The translations under genes were made by a program, and so were the position numbers. 64,000 nucleotides of DNA from Maridesulfovibrio salexigens DSM 2638. Lineage in GTDB: Bacteria > Desulfobacterota > Desulfovibrionia > Desulfovibrionales > Desulfovibrionaceae. Shown one piece after another: positions 55,503 to 64,000 of the stretch. The stretch lies in assembly GCF_000023445.1 (NCBI RefSeq), contig NC_012881.1, positions 2,237,501 to 2,301,500 of the forward strand, given 5' to 3'. Under the pieces are notes generated by a model. The model made no database searches, was not told the origin of the DNA, and was given only the letters and a program-made list of their open reading frames with translations. Positions within the stretch are counted from its first letter, which is position 1; the number at the start of each line of letters is the position of its first letter.

Positions 55503-55913
55503 ATGAAAAGTATCCGTCATTCACGCACAAGACGGGGGGGAGGCAGTGAAATAAACATGACTCCTCTCATTGATATGGTTTTCATTTTGCTCATCTTCTT
55601 CATTGTCACCACCAGCTTCGTACGCGAGGCGGGAGTTGATGTGCAGCGTCCTTCAGCCCAAAGCGCGGAAACCAAGGAAAAAGCCAATGTCATTTTGGGC
55701 CTTACCGCGGAAGGACAAATTTTCATTGAAGGAAGACCGTTAGATATCCGCTCGGTTCGGGCTTATATGGAACGTTTTCTTGCCGAAACACCTGAAGGAG
55801 CTGTTGTAATTGTCGCAGACAAAGACAGCATGACCGGAGCGGCGGTGCAGGTTCTTGATCAATGCCGCCTTGCCGGAGTGCAGAACATCAGTCTCGCGGC
55901 GAGGAAAAAATAA
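55503..55913 (+). CDS. exbD: ExbD/TolR family protein
   Basis: The 136-residue protein has one N-terminal membrane helix with the essential Asp in INMTPLIDMVFILLIFF (about Asp26) and a periplasmic domain. It is the second motor component with ExbB. It starts 4 bases after the ExbB gene and shares its TAA with the next ATG (TAATG). Confidence 0.94.
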   Translation: MKSIRHSRTRRGGGSEINMTPLIDMVFILLIFFIVTTSFVREAGVDVQRPSAQSAETKEKANVILGLTAEGQIFIEGRPLDIRSVRAYMERFLAETPEGAVVIVADKDSMTGAAVQVLDQCRLAGVQNISLAARKK

Positions 55914-56575
55914 TGCTCCGACGCACAAGAGGAACTGGCGACTTTGTCGCAGCCTGCCTTGGCTCGGTCATGATCGCGGGTCTGGTATATGTCGGGGTTG
56001 TTCTACTGAACACTGCGGAAAAACCATCCGTTAATCAGGTTATTGATGGAGCAATCCGTATTGCTCAAGCTCAAAAAGAAGAACCGGTGGAACCGCTTGA
56101 ACGTAAAAAACTGGATGATCCCAAGCCTCCAAAGCAAATGCATAAAACATTCTCAACCAAAACCAACCGTCCAAAAAACGTTAAGCCCACAATGGATATT
56201 AACACTCCGAATTTCAAGGCCGACATGCATCCCGGCCTGAAAGGAGGAATCTCCATCCCCCGCATGGAATTGGGCGGAGTCGGCTTTGAAATTGATGAAG
56301 TGGATGAAATACCGCAAATTATAAGAAACTACCCTCCCGAATACCCCTACGGCGCAAAGCGGAAACGAATTGAAGGAGAAGTCGTAGTACGGATGTTGGT
56401 TACCAGCAAAGGTACTCCTGAAAATCTTTCCGTGTATTCAGCTAATCCCTCCGGTGTTTTTGAGCAGGCAGCTCTCAAAGCGGCAAGGCGCTGGAGATTC
56501 AAACCCGGAAAATATCATGGAGAAGAGGTGGACACATGGGTCCTGCTTCCATTCAAATTCGAGCTGACACGATGA
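55913..56575 (+). CDS. tonB: TonB-family energy transducer
   Basis: The 220-residue protein starts at the ATG at 55913 (GAGGAA upstream, overlapping the exbD stop). It has one membrane helix (about residues 14-33), a Lys/Pro/Glu linker (EEPVEPLERKKLDDPKPPKQM), and a C-terminal TonB domain (about residues 135-220; YPPEYPYGAKRKRIEGEVVVRMLV, then AALKAARRWRFKPG). It spans the periplasm and drives outer-membrane receptors. No receptor gene is adjacent, so it acts on receptors encoded elsewhere or on a non-standard partner. Confidence 0.94.
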   Translation: MLRRTRGTGDFVAACLGSVMIAGLVYVGVVLLNTAEKPSVNQVIDGAIRIAQAQKEEPVEPLERKKLDDPKPPKQMHKTFSTKTNRPKNVKPTMDINTPNFKADMHPGLKGGISIPRMELGGVGFEIDEVDEIPQIIRNYPPEYPYGAKRKRIEGEVVVRMLVTSKGTPENLSVYSANPSGVFEQAALKAARRWRFKPGKYHGEEVDTWVLLPFKFELTR

Positions 56576-57735
56576 AAAGCATATCTATTTTTACAATTAC
56601 GCTGCTGGCAATATTCTGTTTTGCCGGACCTAGCTTTGCCAAACTCCCCCCCCAAGCCCGTCAGAACCTTTACAAGGCTCAACTGCTGTTGGACGAGGAG
56701 AAATACGCTGAAGCTGCCACTCTAATAAAAAAATATATGAACTCCACCACCGAACCTGTGGATGCTCAAATATTTCTCGTTCTTGGCGGAGCACAACTGC
56801 AAACAGGGAATGATAAGCAAGCATACGACACTTTTAAGCGAGGCTTTGCCCGCCACCCGGACAACTTGCATCTCTGCCGTAATACCGCAGTCACTGCGTA
56901 TAAGCTGGAACGCTACAACGAAGCGGGCATGTTTCTGGAAAAGACCTATGCCCTGCAAAAGCCTGCTAACCCTGAAACATTGTTTCAGGCAGGATCAATT
57001 TACTATAAAGGTGACAACTTCAAGTCCTCGGTCAGAGTACTGCAAAAGCTCATAGCCCAGACAAAAAATCCTGATAAAGAATGGGTATCCTTAGCCATTC
57101 ATGCTCTTCTCGAAAATGGACAGCCGGATAGGGCAAAATCACTGCTTTTGAAATACTTGGAACGAGCTCCTGATGACTCAGCTTACTGGAAGCTTCTTGC
57201 CAAACTTCATATGGACAAGGAACAGCTGGAGAAAACAGCAGCAGCACTGGAAATAGCCTATCGACTGAAGCGTCCGTCACAACAGGAACTGGAAAACCTA
57301 TCCTCCATATACAGATACAAGGAAGCCCCTCTATTAGCTGCAGCAACACTTGAACGAGCTTACGGGACTGCAATCAACTCTGAACAGGCTCTTAAAATTG
57401 CAACACTTTACGCATCTGCCGGTAGGATAAAAAAAGCAATAAGTTGCATGGACCGATACTCCCAAACCAAATCAACCAGTTTAAAAAAAGGCATTCTCCT
57501 CTTTAAATCCAGACGCTTTAATGATGCCCGCGAAGCTTTTAAAGCTTCACTGGGGACAAAGAATGCGGGCGAAGCCAGATTTTATATGGCTCTTTGCGCA
57601 TGGGAATTAAAAGACTGGCAAAAAGCAAAGCAGGAATTGAAAAAAATAACAGACGGCAACTTCACAAAACGTGCTTCCGGCTATCTGGAAGTTCTGCTTG
57701 ATATAGAGACAGCTCAAATAGAAAGCGCAGAATAG
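56572..57735 (+). CDS. Secreted TPR-repeat protein of the TonB operon
   Basis: The start at 56572 overlaps the tonB stop by ATGA. The 387-residue protein has a signal peptide (cleavage near SFA-KLP, residue 22) and about eight tetratricopeptide repeats across its length (for example AQLLLDEEKYAEAATLIKKY and GFARHPDNLHLCRNTAVTAY). Such TPR proteins close TtpC-type TonB operons and are thought to help assemble or connect the machine in the periplasm. It ends the six-gene operon. Confidence 0.88.
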   Translation: MKSISIFTITLLAIFCFAGPSFAKLPPQARQNLYKAQLLLDEEKYAEAATLIKKYMNSTTEPVDAQIFLVLGGAQLQTGNDKQAYDTFKRGFARHPDNLHLCRNTAVTAYKLERYNEAGMFLEKTYALQKPANPETLFQAGSIYYKGDNFKSSVRVLQKLIAQTKNPDKEWVSLAIHALLENGQPDRAKSLLLKYLERAPDDSAYWKLLAKLHMDKEQLEKTAAALEIAYRLKRPSQQELENLSSIYRYKEAPLLAAATLERAYGTAINSEQALKIATLYASAGRIKKAISCMDRYSQTKSTSLKKGILLFKSRRFNDAREAFKASLGTKNAGEARFYMALCAWELKDWQKAKQELKKITDGNFTKRASGYLEVLLDIETAQIESAE

Positions 57736-57783
57736 ATAAGAGCTCAAAATCCCTCACATAGGGCGAAAAAGGCCCACTACGAA

Positions 57784-57813
57784 ATGCCGGACTCCTGTAT
57801 GGGACTCCGGCAT
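57784..57813 (+). terminator. Terminator of the TonB operon
   Basis: ATGCCGGA and TCCGGCAT form the base of a hairpin, with a weaker inner CTCC/GGGA pairing. A short T-rich stretch follows. It is about 50 bases past the last stop. Confidence 0.7.
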
Positions 57814-57972
57814 TAATTGTTTAAGTGCCTACAGCTCGAATAATGAAAAGACAAAGCCACCATTCTATGAAGGCGACCTTGTCATTTACTGCGTATTACA
57901 CCAATCTCTATATGATAATGACTTGCGATATCAAAGCGACAGTGTTATGCTTCCTCTGAATTGGAGGAAACT

Positions 57973-58965
57973 ATGGTCGTAATCAGCACAAATAACTGGA
58001 AACATAGTGATAATGTTTCGAACAAATGGCTTCTGGAGTCGCAAATGGAGGTAGCGTGGAAGGAGTATCAGATCAAAAGCGGCATCAAATTGATTGTTCA
58101 AAATCTTCCGGCATTGGAAGAAAATGTACAATTTGAATTTGAATCCGATTCCGCCCCGGTCCAATTTTTATACTGCTTGTCGGGGGGAACCCGACATACT
58201 GTTATTGATAAAACTCAAAAACAACATTCGATTAAAACAGCAAATCAAAAACTAACTTTATCTTATCTACCTGAAACTAAGGGTATTTCAATAATCCCAA
58301 AAGGAATCCCACTACAATCTGTAGGTCTGCAAATTCATCCTGAAACACTGCTCCAGCTTGTTGATGAAGCCGGACGCTCAGTTTGCCCGCAGCTTTATGC
58401 TAGTATCAAATCCAAAAATCCCCAGCCGTATTTTCACGAAACAGAATTGCCGCTGCCCATTCAAATAACAGTACAGCAGATTCTGGAATGCATGCTCAGT
58501 GGGTCGATGAAAAAGATCTTCCTGGAATACAAAGCTCTTGAGCTCATGTACACACAGCTCAGCCTTCTTGATTGTGCCCTGATTAAAACAAAGAAAATAA
58601 CGCCTTACGAACATCAGACGGTCATGAGAGCTTACAAAATATTGATGCAGGATATCGTTTCGCCGCCTCCTCTTCTGGATCTGGCTAAACAGGCCGGCAT
58701 AACTCACACTAGGCTCAACCAGCTTTTTAAAACCATATACGGCAAGACCGTTTTCGGAGTTCTAAGGCAGGAAAGACTGGAATGCTCCAGAAGAATGCTT
58801 GAAGACGGACGAAGAACTATTGCCGAAGTTGCTTATGAGTGCGGATTCTCAAACCCCAGCCACCTTTCACGTGCTTTTGTAAAACAGTATGGTCTGCAAC
58901 CTAAACGTTATCAGGCGGAACACTTGAAGCTGCAGCAAAAAAGCACATCGACCCAGATAGTTTAG
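57973..58965 (+). CDS. AraC family transcriptional regulator (PchR-like)
   Basis: The start at 57973 has GGAGG 5 bases upstream. The 330-residue protein has a non-cupin-looking N-terminal sensing domain (about residues 1-225) and a C-terminal double helix-turn-helix (about residues 232-325; LDLAKQAGITHTRLNQLFK and IAEVAYECGFSNPSHLSRAF). The layout and the position next to a TonB operon resemble PchR-type regulators of iron-uptake genes; this is inference. The TonB operon ends upstream on the same strand. Confidence 0.85.
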   Translation: MVVISTNNWKHSDNVSNKWLLESQMEVAWKEYQIKSGIKLIVQNLPALEENVQFEFESDSAPVQFLYCLSGGTRHTVIDKTQKQHSIKTANQKLTLSYLPETKGISIIPKGIPLQSVGLQIHPETLLQLVDEAGRSVCPQLYASIKSKNPQPYFHETELPLPIQITVQQILECMLSGSMKKIFLEYKALELMYTQLSLLDCALIKTKKITPYEHQTVMRAYKILMQDIVSPPPLLDLAKQAGITHTRLNQLFKTIYGKTVFGVLRQERLECSRRMLEDGRRTIAEVAYECGFSNPSHLSRAFVKQYGLQPKRYQAEHLKLQQKSTSTQIV

Positions 58966-58990
58966 CTGTTCTTCTAAAAAGAACAGCTAA
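58962..58990. terminator. Perfect hairpin between converging genes
   Basis: TTAGCTGTTCTT and AAGAACAGCTAA form a perfect 12-bp stem with loop CTAAA. It contains the stop codon of the AraC gene. T-runs are poor on both sides, but its place between convergent genes fits a two-way terminator. Confidence 0.6.
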
Positions 58991-59068
58991 GCGCTATATA
59001 AAAATATCATTCGAATCATATTGTCGCTGATCTACAGACGGCTTGTAGACAATTAGCCTACAAAAAAC

Positions 59069-60487
59069 CTACCCATTCTTCTTTAAATATTTACTAACCG
59101 CCTGCCGGGTAACCCCGATAAGCTGGGCGGCGGAGGACTGATTGCCTTTGGTGCGGCGCAGAGCTTCATCGATAAGTCTGGCTCGGACCTCTTGCAGAGT
59201 CGGTAGACGGATACCGAAAGTAACGCTTTCTTCGGAATCAGAGACCGGGGCAACTGTTTCAAGGGATTCTCCCGGCACTACCAGCAGTTTTTTGAAGTGC
59301 TCAGGCTTAACTTCTTTGTAACCGCAGATGCTTGCGGCATCATGAACCAGATGCTGTAATTCGCGCACATTTCCCGGAAAAGGATAGTTATCCAGAAAAG
59401 CAGAAAGCTCATGAACATCCGCTTCAACTTCGCTGGATGTTTCCGCTTGAACCTCATTAAGAAAATGGGAAATAAGCAACGGCAGATCTCCTCTGCGCTC
59501 CCTTAGCGGCGGGATATTCAACATGTGCCCGCGCAACCGAAAAAATAGATCCTTTCGGAATTTGCCCTGCTCCTGCATAGCTTTGAAAGATTGATGGGTG
59601 GCGGTAATAATTCTCGCGCTGGAGCGTTTAGCCATATCTGATCCAAGCGGCATGAACTCGTGCTCCTGCAACAATCTCAGCAACTTAGTTTGTGAAGCCT
59701 GGCTGAGATCGCCAATTTCATCAAGAAACAGCGTCCCGTTCTTGGCCTTCTCCACCAAACCGATGCGCGCTTCTGAAGCTCCGGTAAAAGCACCTTTCTT
59801 ATGCCCGAAAAGAGTATCGGAAAAGACATTGTCATCCAGTCCGGCAACATTCACGGGCACAAAATTACCCTTTCTACCGCTGGCATTGTGCACTGCCCGG
59901 GCAACGAGTTCCTTGCCTACTCCGGATTCACCGGTAATCAAGACCGGACGTGAAGTCTCGGCAATAGCTTCAATATATTTAAAGATGGAGATCATATCCT
60001 TGTGGGCGGTGACAATCTCCGAGAAAAGCTCCGGGCGGTCCGGTGAATCCTTGAAAAAACGCTGTTGCAGGGATTTGTTCTCCTGCCGCAATTCGAAAAT
60101 TTCAATGGCGTGACGAACCCCGGCGATGAGCGTGTTGCGGTCCTCGGTTTTGACGATGAAGTCGAAGGCCCCCTTGCGGATACAATTGACCACGGCCTTG
60201 ATTTCGTTCAGCCCTGAAATGACCAGTACCGGGAGCTCCGGATGCTCCTCCACAATCTGCGGAATAAGCTCTTCTCCGGAAACACCGGGCATCATCAAAT
60301 CTACGGCTACGGCGCAAAACTGGCGCTGGGCAAGCGTTTCCATTGTCTTTGTGCCGTCACTCAGCAGAACAACGTTATCAATACCCTGCGAACGCAGGGT
60401 GGCCCGAAAACTTTGCAGCCACGAATCCTCATCATCAACCAGCAGTAATGGATACCTTGGTGTCTGCCCTGTACTTTTACTCATCAT
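59069..60487 (-). CDS. Sigma-54-dependent response regulator (NtrC type)
   Basis: The 472-residue protein has a receiver domain (residues 10-130; LLLVDDEDSW, phospho-acceptor Asp in AVAVDLMMPG), an AAA+ domain (about residues 155-385) with Walker A GESGVGKE, the sigma-54 contact loop GAFTGA and Walker B GTLFLDEIG, and a Fis-type helix-turn-helix at the C-terminus (GNQSSAAQLIGVTRQAVSKYL). It overlaps the kinase gene by 11 bases. It should activate a -24/-12 promoter; one candidate lies in the divergent gap before the glycyl radical enzyme operon. Confidence 0.94.
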   Translation of the reverse strand: MMSKSTGQTPRYPLLLVDDEDSWLQSFRATLRSQGIDNVVLLSDGTKTMETLAQRQFCAVAVDLMMPGVSGEELIPQIVEEHPELPVLVISGLNEIKAVVNCIRKGAFDFIVKTEDRNTLIAGVRHAIEIFELRQENKSLQQRFFKDSPDRPELFSEIVTAHKDMISIFKYIEAIAETSRPVLITGESGVGKELVARAVHNASGRKGNFVPVNVAGLDDNVFSDTLFGHKKGAFTGASEARIGLVEKAKNGTLFLDEIGDLSQASQTKLLRLLQEHEFMPLGSDMAKRSSARIITATHQSFKAMQEQGKFRKDLFFRLRGHMLNIPPLRERRGDLPLLISHFLNEVQAETSSEVEADVHELSAFLDNYPFPGNVRELQHLVHDAASICGYKEVKPEHFKKLLVVPGESLETVAPVSDSEESVTFGIRLPTLQEVRARLIDEALRRTKGNQSSAAQLIGVTRQAVSKYLKKNG

Positions 60488-62375
60488 TATCCCCGTCAGT
60501 GATTACCGGAATTGAAAATTTTGCAATGGTCCCCCCGCCGGGGTTAGCTGAAAACTCCAGCCGACCGCCATGTTCCTGCACAATTGTCGATGATACGGAC
60601 AAGCCCAGACCGGTGCCGCCGCTGGTCCGTTTCGTAGTGAAAAAAGGATCAGTGATCTTCTTAAAATGCTCCTCGGCAATGCCCACACCTTCATCACGAA
60701 CCCCAATTTCAACCACCTGCTCTTTAGTATTAAACTTTGAAGACAGCAGAATCCTCTGATTGCGGTCAGTTAAGGCTTCGCAAGAATTAACCAGCAGGTT
60801 AATCAATACCTGTGAAATTCGCTGCGAATTTCCACGCACCTGCGGAAGCTCTGTAGCAAGGTCCATTTCAAAACGCGCAGTCTTCTTGCTGATAAGATTT
60901 TCCAGCAGCCGCAGGGAGTTATCAACCACATCCACCAGATCAACTTCCCACATCAACTCACCGGGCTCCAGTCGCGAATAATCCTTGAGACTGTTTACAA
61001 TCCCGCTGATACGACTCGCTCCTTCCTGCATACGAGCCAAGAGATCAGGCATAAAATTCCGCAGCTCACCATATTCCAGCCCACCCGCAAGAAAGTCGCC
61101 GTTTTCGTGATAGTAATCCTCAAGAATGGGGGTTATATCGCGCCATATTTCATCCAGCAGAGGCAGATTGAGGGTCATAAAACTGTTGGGATTATTGATT
61201 TCATGGGCCATACCTGAAACCAATACCCCCAATGAAACCATTTTATCAGCCTGAATGAGCTGCTGTTGCTTTTCCTTGGCCTGACGTTCGGATTCCACGC
61301 GTTCAGTGATATCGCGTATGGCACAGACCCCAACCTTTTCGCCCTGAAAAATAATGTCCCGCTGCTGAATTTTACAAATGAGCATTCGCCCGTCCCTGCA
61401 ACGAAAATTAGCATCAAAACGAGTCCGGCGATTGCGGGACGTATGCAACCGCACTATTTCACGGTGCTCCGGGTCGGCAAGGTCATCGATATTGAGTCCG
61501 GCAAGCTCCTCCTGCGAATAACCAAAGAGATGCAATCCGGCACGGTTGGCGGTCAGAATCTCCCCTTCATGATGAATGAAAATTGCTTCAAAAGTAGACT
61601 GCGAAAGCTGGCGAAAACGTTCTTCACTCTCGCGCAGGGCAACTTCAACTACGCGGCGTCTGGCAATGGCCTGAGCCTGCAAAAAGTTCTTGCGAGCCAG
61701 AATAGACATCTGATTGGCAATTAAACAAAGCGCATTGCAGACACTCAGGAACTGATCCCGAGACATGGACGGGACCTCGGCAAGAGCTTCCATCAGCTGA
61801 TCTTCGTCAGCACCGATTTCGCGGGCATATCGGCGAATGCGGTCATCATTGGTGGGCGGGCAGCGCACCTGTCCGATAATCCAGTTGGCAATGTGGCGAT
61901 CCCCTACATAAAAACTCGTCCCGCCGTCCCAAAGCCCTCCGCTGAGACAGGGGCGCATGATTGGTTCCAAGGGGCTTTTGGTTCCGAAAGATGCATCAGA
62001 ACGCATGCAGTTAGCCATGCCTTTCTCCGTGTTTCGAATCAAATCGCAGAAACGGCAGAAACGGCTAGGCTTGGTGATGGGCCGCCCTTCCAGATCGGTA
62101 ATGACTGAGGCAACCCGCGTAGCTTCAGAAAATGCATCCTGAATACGCTGGATAGCCTCCACATCAAAATAATCTTCAAAGCGGTGCTGCCTGCTCTCAT
62201 CCTGTGAATCAGGTATAACCGCATTCAATCTGTAATTTCCGTTAAAGTTCTCACACCGAAAATGAGATTCCTCAAGCTCTGCCACCCTGCCACGCAAGGT
62301 ATTCAGCTCTTCGATAAAGTCCTCATGAACATCTAATTTCTTATCTTTTCTTTTATCTGCTTCCATTTTGCCCAT
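60477..62375 (-). CDS. PocR-PAS sensor histidine kinase
   Basis: The 632-residue soluble kinase has a coiled coil (about residues 10-40), a PocR ligand-binding domain (about residues 67-235; CRFCDLIRNTEKGMANCMRSD, and WIIGQVRCPP), a PAS domain (about residues 255-380), a dimerisation domain with the phosphorylated His in SGMAHEINNPNS (about residue 403), and a HATPase with NLLVNSCEAL, DEGVGIAEE and GGTGLGLSVSS. PocR domains are thought to bind small organic compounds such as diols. No membrane segment is present, so it senses a cytoplasmic signal. It is co-transcribed with the sigma-54 regulator. Confidence 0.92.
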   Translation of the reverse strand: MGKMEADKRKDKKLDVHEDFIEELNTLRGRVAELEESHFRCENFNGNYRLNAVIPDSQDESRQHRFEDYFDVEAIQRIQDAFSEATRVASVITDLEGRPITKPSRFCRFCDLIRNTEKGMANCMRSDASFGTKSPLEPIMRPCLSGGLWDGGTSFYVGDRHIANWIIGQVRCPPTNDDRIRRYAREIGADEDQLMEALAEVPSMSRDQFLSVCNALCLIANQMSILARKNFLQAQAIARRRVVEVALRESEERFRQLSQSTFEAIFIHHEGEILTANRAGLHLFGYSQEELAGLNIDDLADPEHREIVRLHTSRNRRTRFDANFRCRDGRMLICKIQQRDIIFQGEKVGVCAIRDITERVESERQAKEKQQQLIQADKMVSLGVLVSGMAHEINNPNSFMTLNLPLLDEIWRDITPILEDYYHENGDFLAGGLEYGELRNFMPDLLARMQEGASRISGIVNSLKDYSRLEPGELMWEVDLVDVVDNSLRLLENLISKKTARFEMDLATELPQVRGNSQRISQVLINLLVNSCEALTDRNQRILLSSKFNTKEQVVEIGVRDEGVGIAEEHFKKITDPFFTTKRTSGGTGLGLSVSSTIVQEHGGRLEFSANPGGGTIAKFSIPVITDGDNDE

Positions 62376-62541
62376 ACTGCTTTCAGGAAAATCATTTTTG
62401 CGGTCCTGACCGATTACATCCTAGACCTATCAAAGCATTTTCAATGCCAGCCCCGGCACCTACCGTTGATTGGCCTAAAACCAAGGTAAACACATCCCCC
62501 CACCCAATGCAATCTTCCTATTCTCCCCCTGAAGCAACCCC

Positions 62542-62665
62542 GGTTGACAACCTTGGTAAACCCCGCGTCAACCAAACGAACATTATCCACATAAAAGACT
62601 TTAAATATTAACTTTTACCATTAGAAAACCCTCACCACACCCATACTTTGTCAACCTGCGCTGAC
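62542..62665. promoter_or_regulatory. GTCAACC inverted repeats, candidate activator sites
   Basis: GGTTGAC (62542-62548) and GTCAACC (62567-62573) form one inverted pair; GTCA (62650-62653) and TGAC (62662-62665) within GTCAACCTGCGCTGAC form another. They lie 80-200 bases upstream of the -24/-12 candidate, where enhancer-binding activators usually sit. The rest of 62376-62824 shows no gene. Confidence 0.4.
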
Positions 62666-62743
62666 ACCCTGTTTTCAGCCCAATCATGTCTCAAAAGTCA
62701 CCAACCGAACCTAACCACCACAAAAACAAAGCAGAAACACACA

Positions 62744-62759
62744 TGGCACGTTTTTCTCT
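62744..62759 (+). promoter_or_regulatory. Candidate sigma-54 promoter (-24/-12)
   Basis: TGGCACG-TTTT-TCTCT matches the -24 element of the consensus TGGCACG-N4-TTGCA exactly and the -12 element only partly (GC is TC). It is 65 bases before the GlcG/HbpS-like gene. Confidence 0.5.
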
Positions 62760-62824
62760 TTAGGGAAGCCGTAACATGATGGAAGGTGAATGGATTTTAT
62801 CAAATTTTAACTGAAGGAAAACCG

Positions 62825-63226
62825 ATGCCGGTAACAACAGAAATTGCGCTGCGCATGGTCGCTGCCGCACAGAAAAAAGCGGAAGAAATCGGTGTGCCAA
62901 TGGTCATTGCCGTGGTTGATCAGGGTGGGAATCTTCTTGCTCAGGTCCGCATGGATGATGCTCTTTTAGTGAGTATCGACCTGTCCCTGAACAAAGCCTA
63001 CACCGCCGTAGCCGCCAAGATGAGTACAGAAACCCTATGCTCTGTATCTCAGCCCGGCGGTGAACTCTACGGCATCCACAACGCGAACAATGGACGCATT
63101 GTCATTTTCGGCGGCGGACTGCCCATTGAAGAAAACGGGAAAGTAATCGGTGGAATAGGTGTCAGTGGCGGAAGTGTTGCTCAGGACACAGCTTGTGCGG
63201 AAGCAGGTCTTGCAGCTTTTAAATAG
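62825..63226 (+). CDS. GlcG/HbpS-family protein (PF03928)
   Basis: The start at 62825 has AAGGA 6 bases upstream. The 133-residue protein matches the GlcG/HbpS/PduO-C family: ALRMVAAAQKKAEEIGVPMVIAVVDQGGNLLAQVRMDDA near the N-terminus and GGLPIEENGKVIGGIGVSGG near the C-terminus. Members bind haem or corrinoid or have unknown roles and are often found with diol or glycyl-radical pathways. It precedes the glycyl radical enzyme by 26 bases and is the first gene of that operon. Confidence 0.9.
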   Translation: MPVTTEIALRMVAAAQKKAEEIGVPMVIAVVDQGGNLLAQVRMDDALLVSIDLSLNKAYTAVAAKMSTETLCSVSQPGGELYGIHNANNGRIVIFGGGLPIEENGKVIGGIGVSGGSVAQDTACAEAGLAAFK

Positions 63227-63252
63227 GTTTTACCAATTTTAAGGAGTGGAAA

Positions 63253-64000
63253 ATGACTAAGAACAAACCCAGCGTTGAAATCCCCAAAACAGTAGGCGCA
63301 TCCGGCAGAGTAACCAAAACCCTTGATCGTTTCCTGAATACCGCCCCGGCAGTCTGCGCCGAACGCGCGGTGCTGATCACTGAATCCTACAAGGAGACCG
63401 AAGGTCAGCCCATGTCTATCCGCCGCGCCAAGGCTCTGGAAAAGATCCTTTCCGGCATGTCCATCTTCATTCAGGACGATGAACTCATCGTCGGTAACCA
63501 GTGCTCCATGCCCCGTTCAGCACCTATCTTCCCTGAATTTTCCTGCAAATGGGTTGAAGATGAACTGGACCGCCTTGAAAAAAGAACCGCTGACGTATTC
63601 CTTATTTCTGAAGACGTAAAAGCCAAGCTGCGCGAAGCATTCACCTATTGGGACGGCAAGACCGTTAATGAAATTGCATCCCAGCTCATGCCCGCCGAAT
63701 CCCTCGAAGCGCATAACGATGTAGTCTACACCGTAGGTAACTACTTCTATAACGGCGTAGGCCATATCTCCGCCAACTACGAAAAAGTCCTTAACCTCGG
63801 TATCAACGCCATCATCAAGCAGGCCGAAGACAAACTTGCTACCCTTGATTTCGCTGACGGTGAACAGCTCAACCAAATGCATTTCCTCAATTCGGTTATC
63901 ATCGCCAACAAAGCAGTCCTCGCTTTTGCCAAACGCTTTGCCGATCTAGCTGAAAAAATGGCCTCTGCCTGCGAAGAGCCTACCCGTAGAATAGAACTGA
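63253..64000 (+). CDS. Glycyl radical enzyme, pyruvate formate-lyase-like (C-terminal part outside window)
   Basis: The frame begins at ATG 63253 with AAGGAG upstream and is open to the right edge (249 codons). The N-terminal PFL-domain features are clear: CAERAVLITESYKETEG, MSIFIQDDELIVGNQ and YTVGNYFYNGVGHISANYEKVL. The last resembles choline trimethylamine-lyase and diol-dehydratase type enzymes more than pyruvate formate-lyase. The catalytic Cys and the Gly loop lie outside the window, so the substrate (choline, a diol, isethionate, hydroxyproline or other) is open. Its neighbours are a PocR sensor kinase and a sigma-54 regulator. Confidence 0.88.
   Translation, partial: MTKNKPSVEIPKTVGASGRVTKTLDRFLNTAPAVCAERAVLITESYKETEGQPMSIRRAKALEKILSGMSIFIQDDELIVGNQCSMPRSAPIFPEFSCKWVEDELDRLEKRTADVFLISEDVKAKLREAFTYWDGKTVNEIASQLMPAESLEAHNDVVYTVGNYFYNGVGHISANYEKVLNLGINAIIKQAEDKLATLDFADGEQLNQMHFLNSVIIANKAVLAFAKRFADLAEKMASACEEPTRRIEL

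Overview
The window looks like a chromosome segment of a marine sulfate-reducing deltaproteobacterium of the Desulfovibrio group, most like Maridesulfovibrio. The reasons are a periplasmic [NiFeSe] hydrogenase with an in-frame UGA selenocysteine codon, the clustered tig, clpP, clpX and lon genes, a PocR-type sensor kinase and sigma-54 regulator next to a glycyl radical enzyme, and a TtpC-type TonB system. This is inferred from gene content and sequence style; no database search was possible.

Layout. 1-4.7 kb: two unknown overlapping minus-strand genes, then a fused SucC-SucD-type acyl-CoA ligase overlapping a glycosyltransferase. 4.8-8.8 kb: a QueG-like Fe-S protein and the hydrogenase set hysB-hysA-hysD. 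The large subunit reads through a TGA (Sec) to a TAA 75 bases further on. 9-18.6 kb: an M23 peptidase, a YibE/F membrane protein, alkaline phosphatase with a Pho-box-like repeat, an iron-complex-type ABC importer, a small secreted protein and a serine hydrolase. 18.7-28.5 kb: lon, an orphan hybrid-input histidine kinase, clpX, clpP, tig and a small TPR protein. 28.6-34.7 kb: an SBF-family transporter divergent from a Crp/Fnr regulator with a perfect FNR-type palindrome between them, a LysE exporter with an AraC regulator, two small envelope proteins and a chemotaxis receptor.

35-57.8 kb is the accessory part. It starts at a tRNA-Arg(CCG) gene whose 3' part (65 bp, identical) is repeated 10,967 bp further on. 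This is the signature of an integrated or duplicated element, although no integrase is left. Between the repeats lie type I secretion locus A (HlyD and an HlyB-type ABC protein), a classical RTX protein, two paralogous RTX-like proteins with an unusual repeat, and the 3' remnant of a third. Beyond the second repeat lies type I secretion locus B: HlyD, two overlapping and degenerate ABC half-transporters, and a very acidic repeat protein. Divergent from it, across about 80 bp, is a complete TtpC-type TonB operon (DUF3450 protein, TtpC, ExbB, ExbD, TonB, TPR). No TolC-like outer-membrane channel and no TonB-dependent receptor is in the window.

58-64 kb: an AraC regulator, then a PocR-PAS histidine kinase and a sigma-54 response regulator transcribed away from a GlcG/HbpS-like protein and a glycyl radical enzyme that runs off the right edge. 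A -24/-12-like promoter and GTCAACC inverted repeats in the divergent gap suggest that the two-component pair activates the glycyl radical enzyme operon.

The best candidates for something undescribed are the paired degenerate type I ABC proteins with their acidic repeat protein, and the RTX-like family whose repeat puts only one calcium-type turn in each 17-26 residues.
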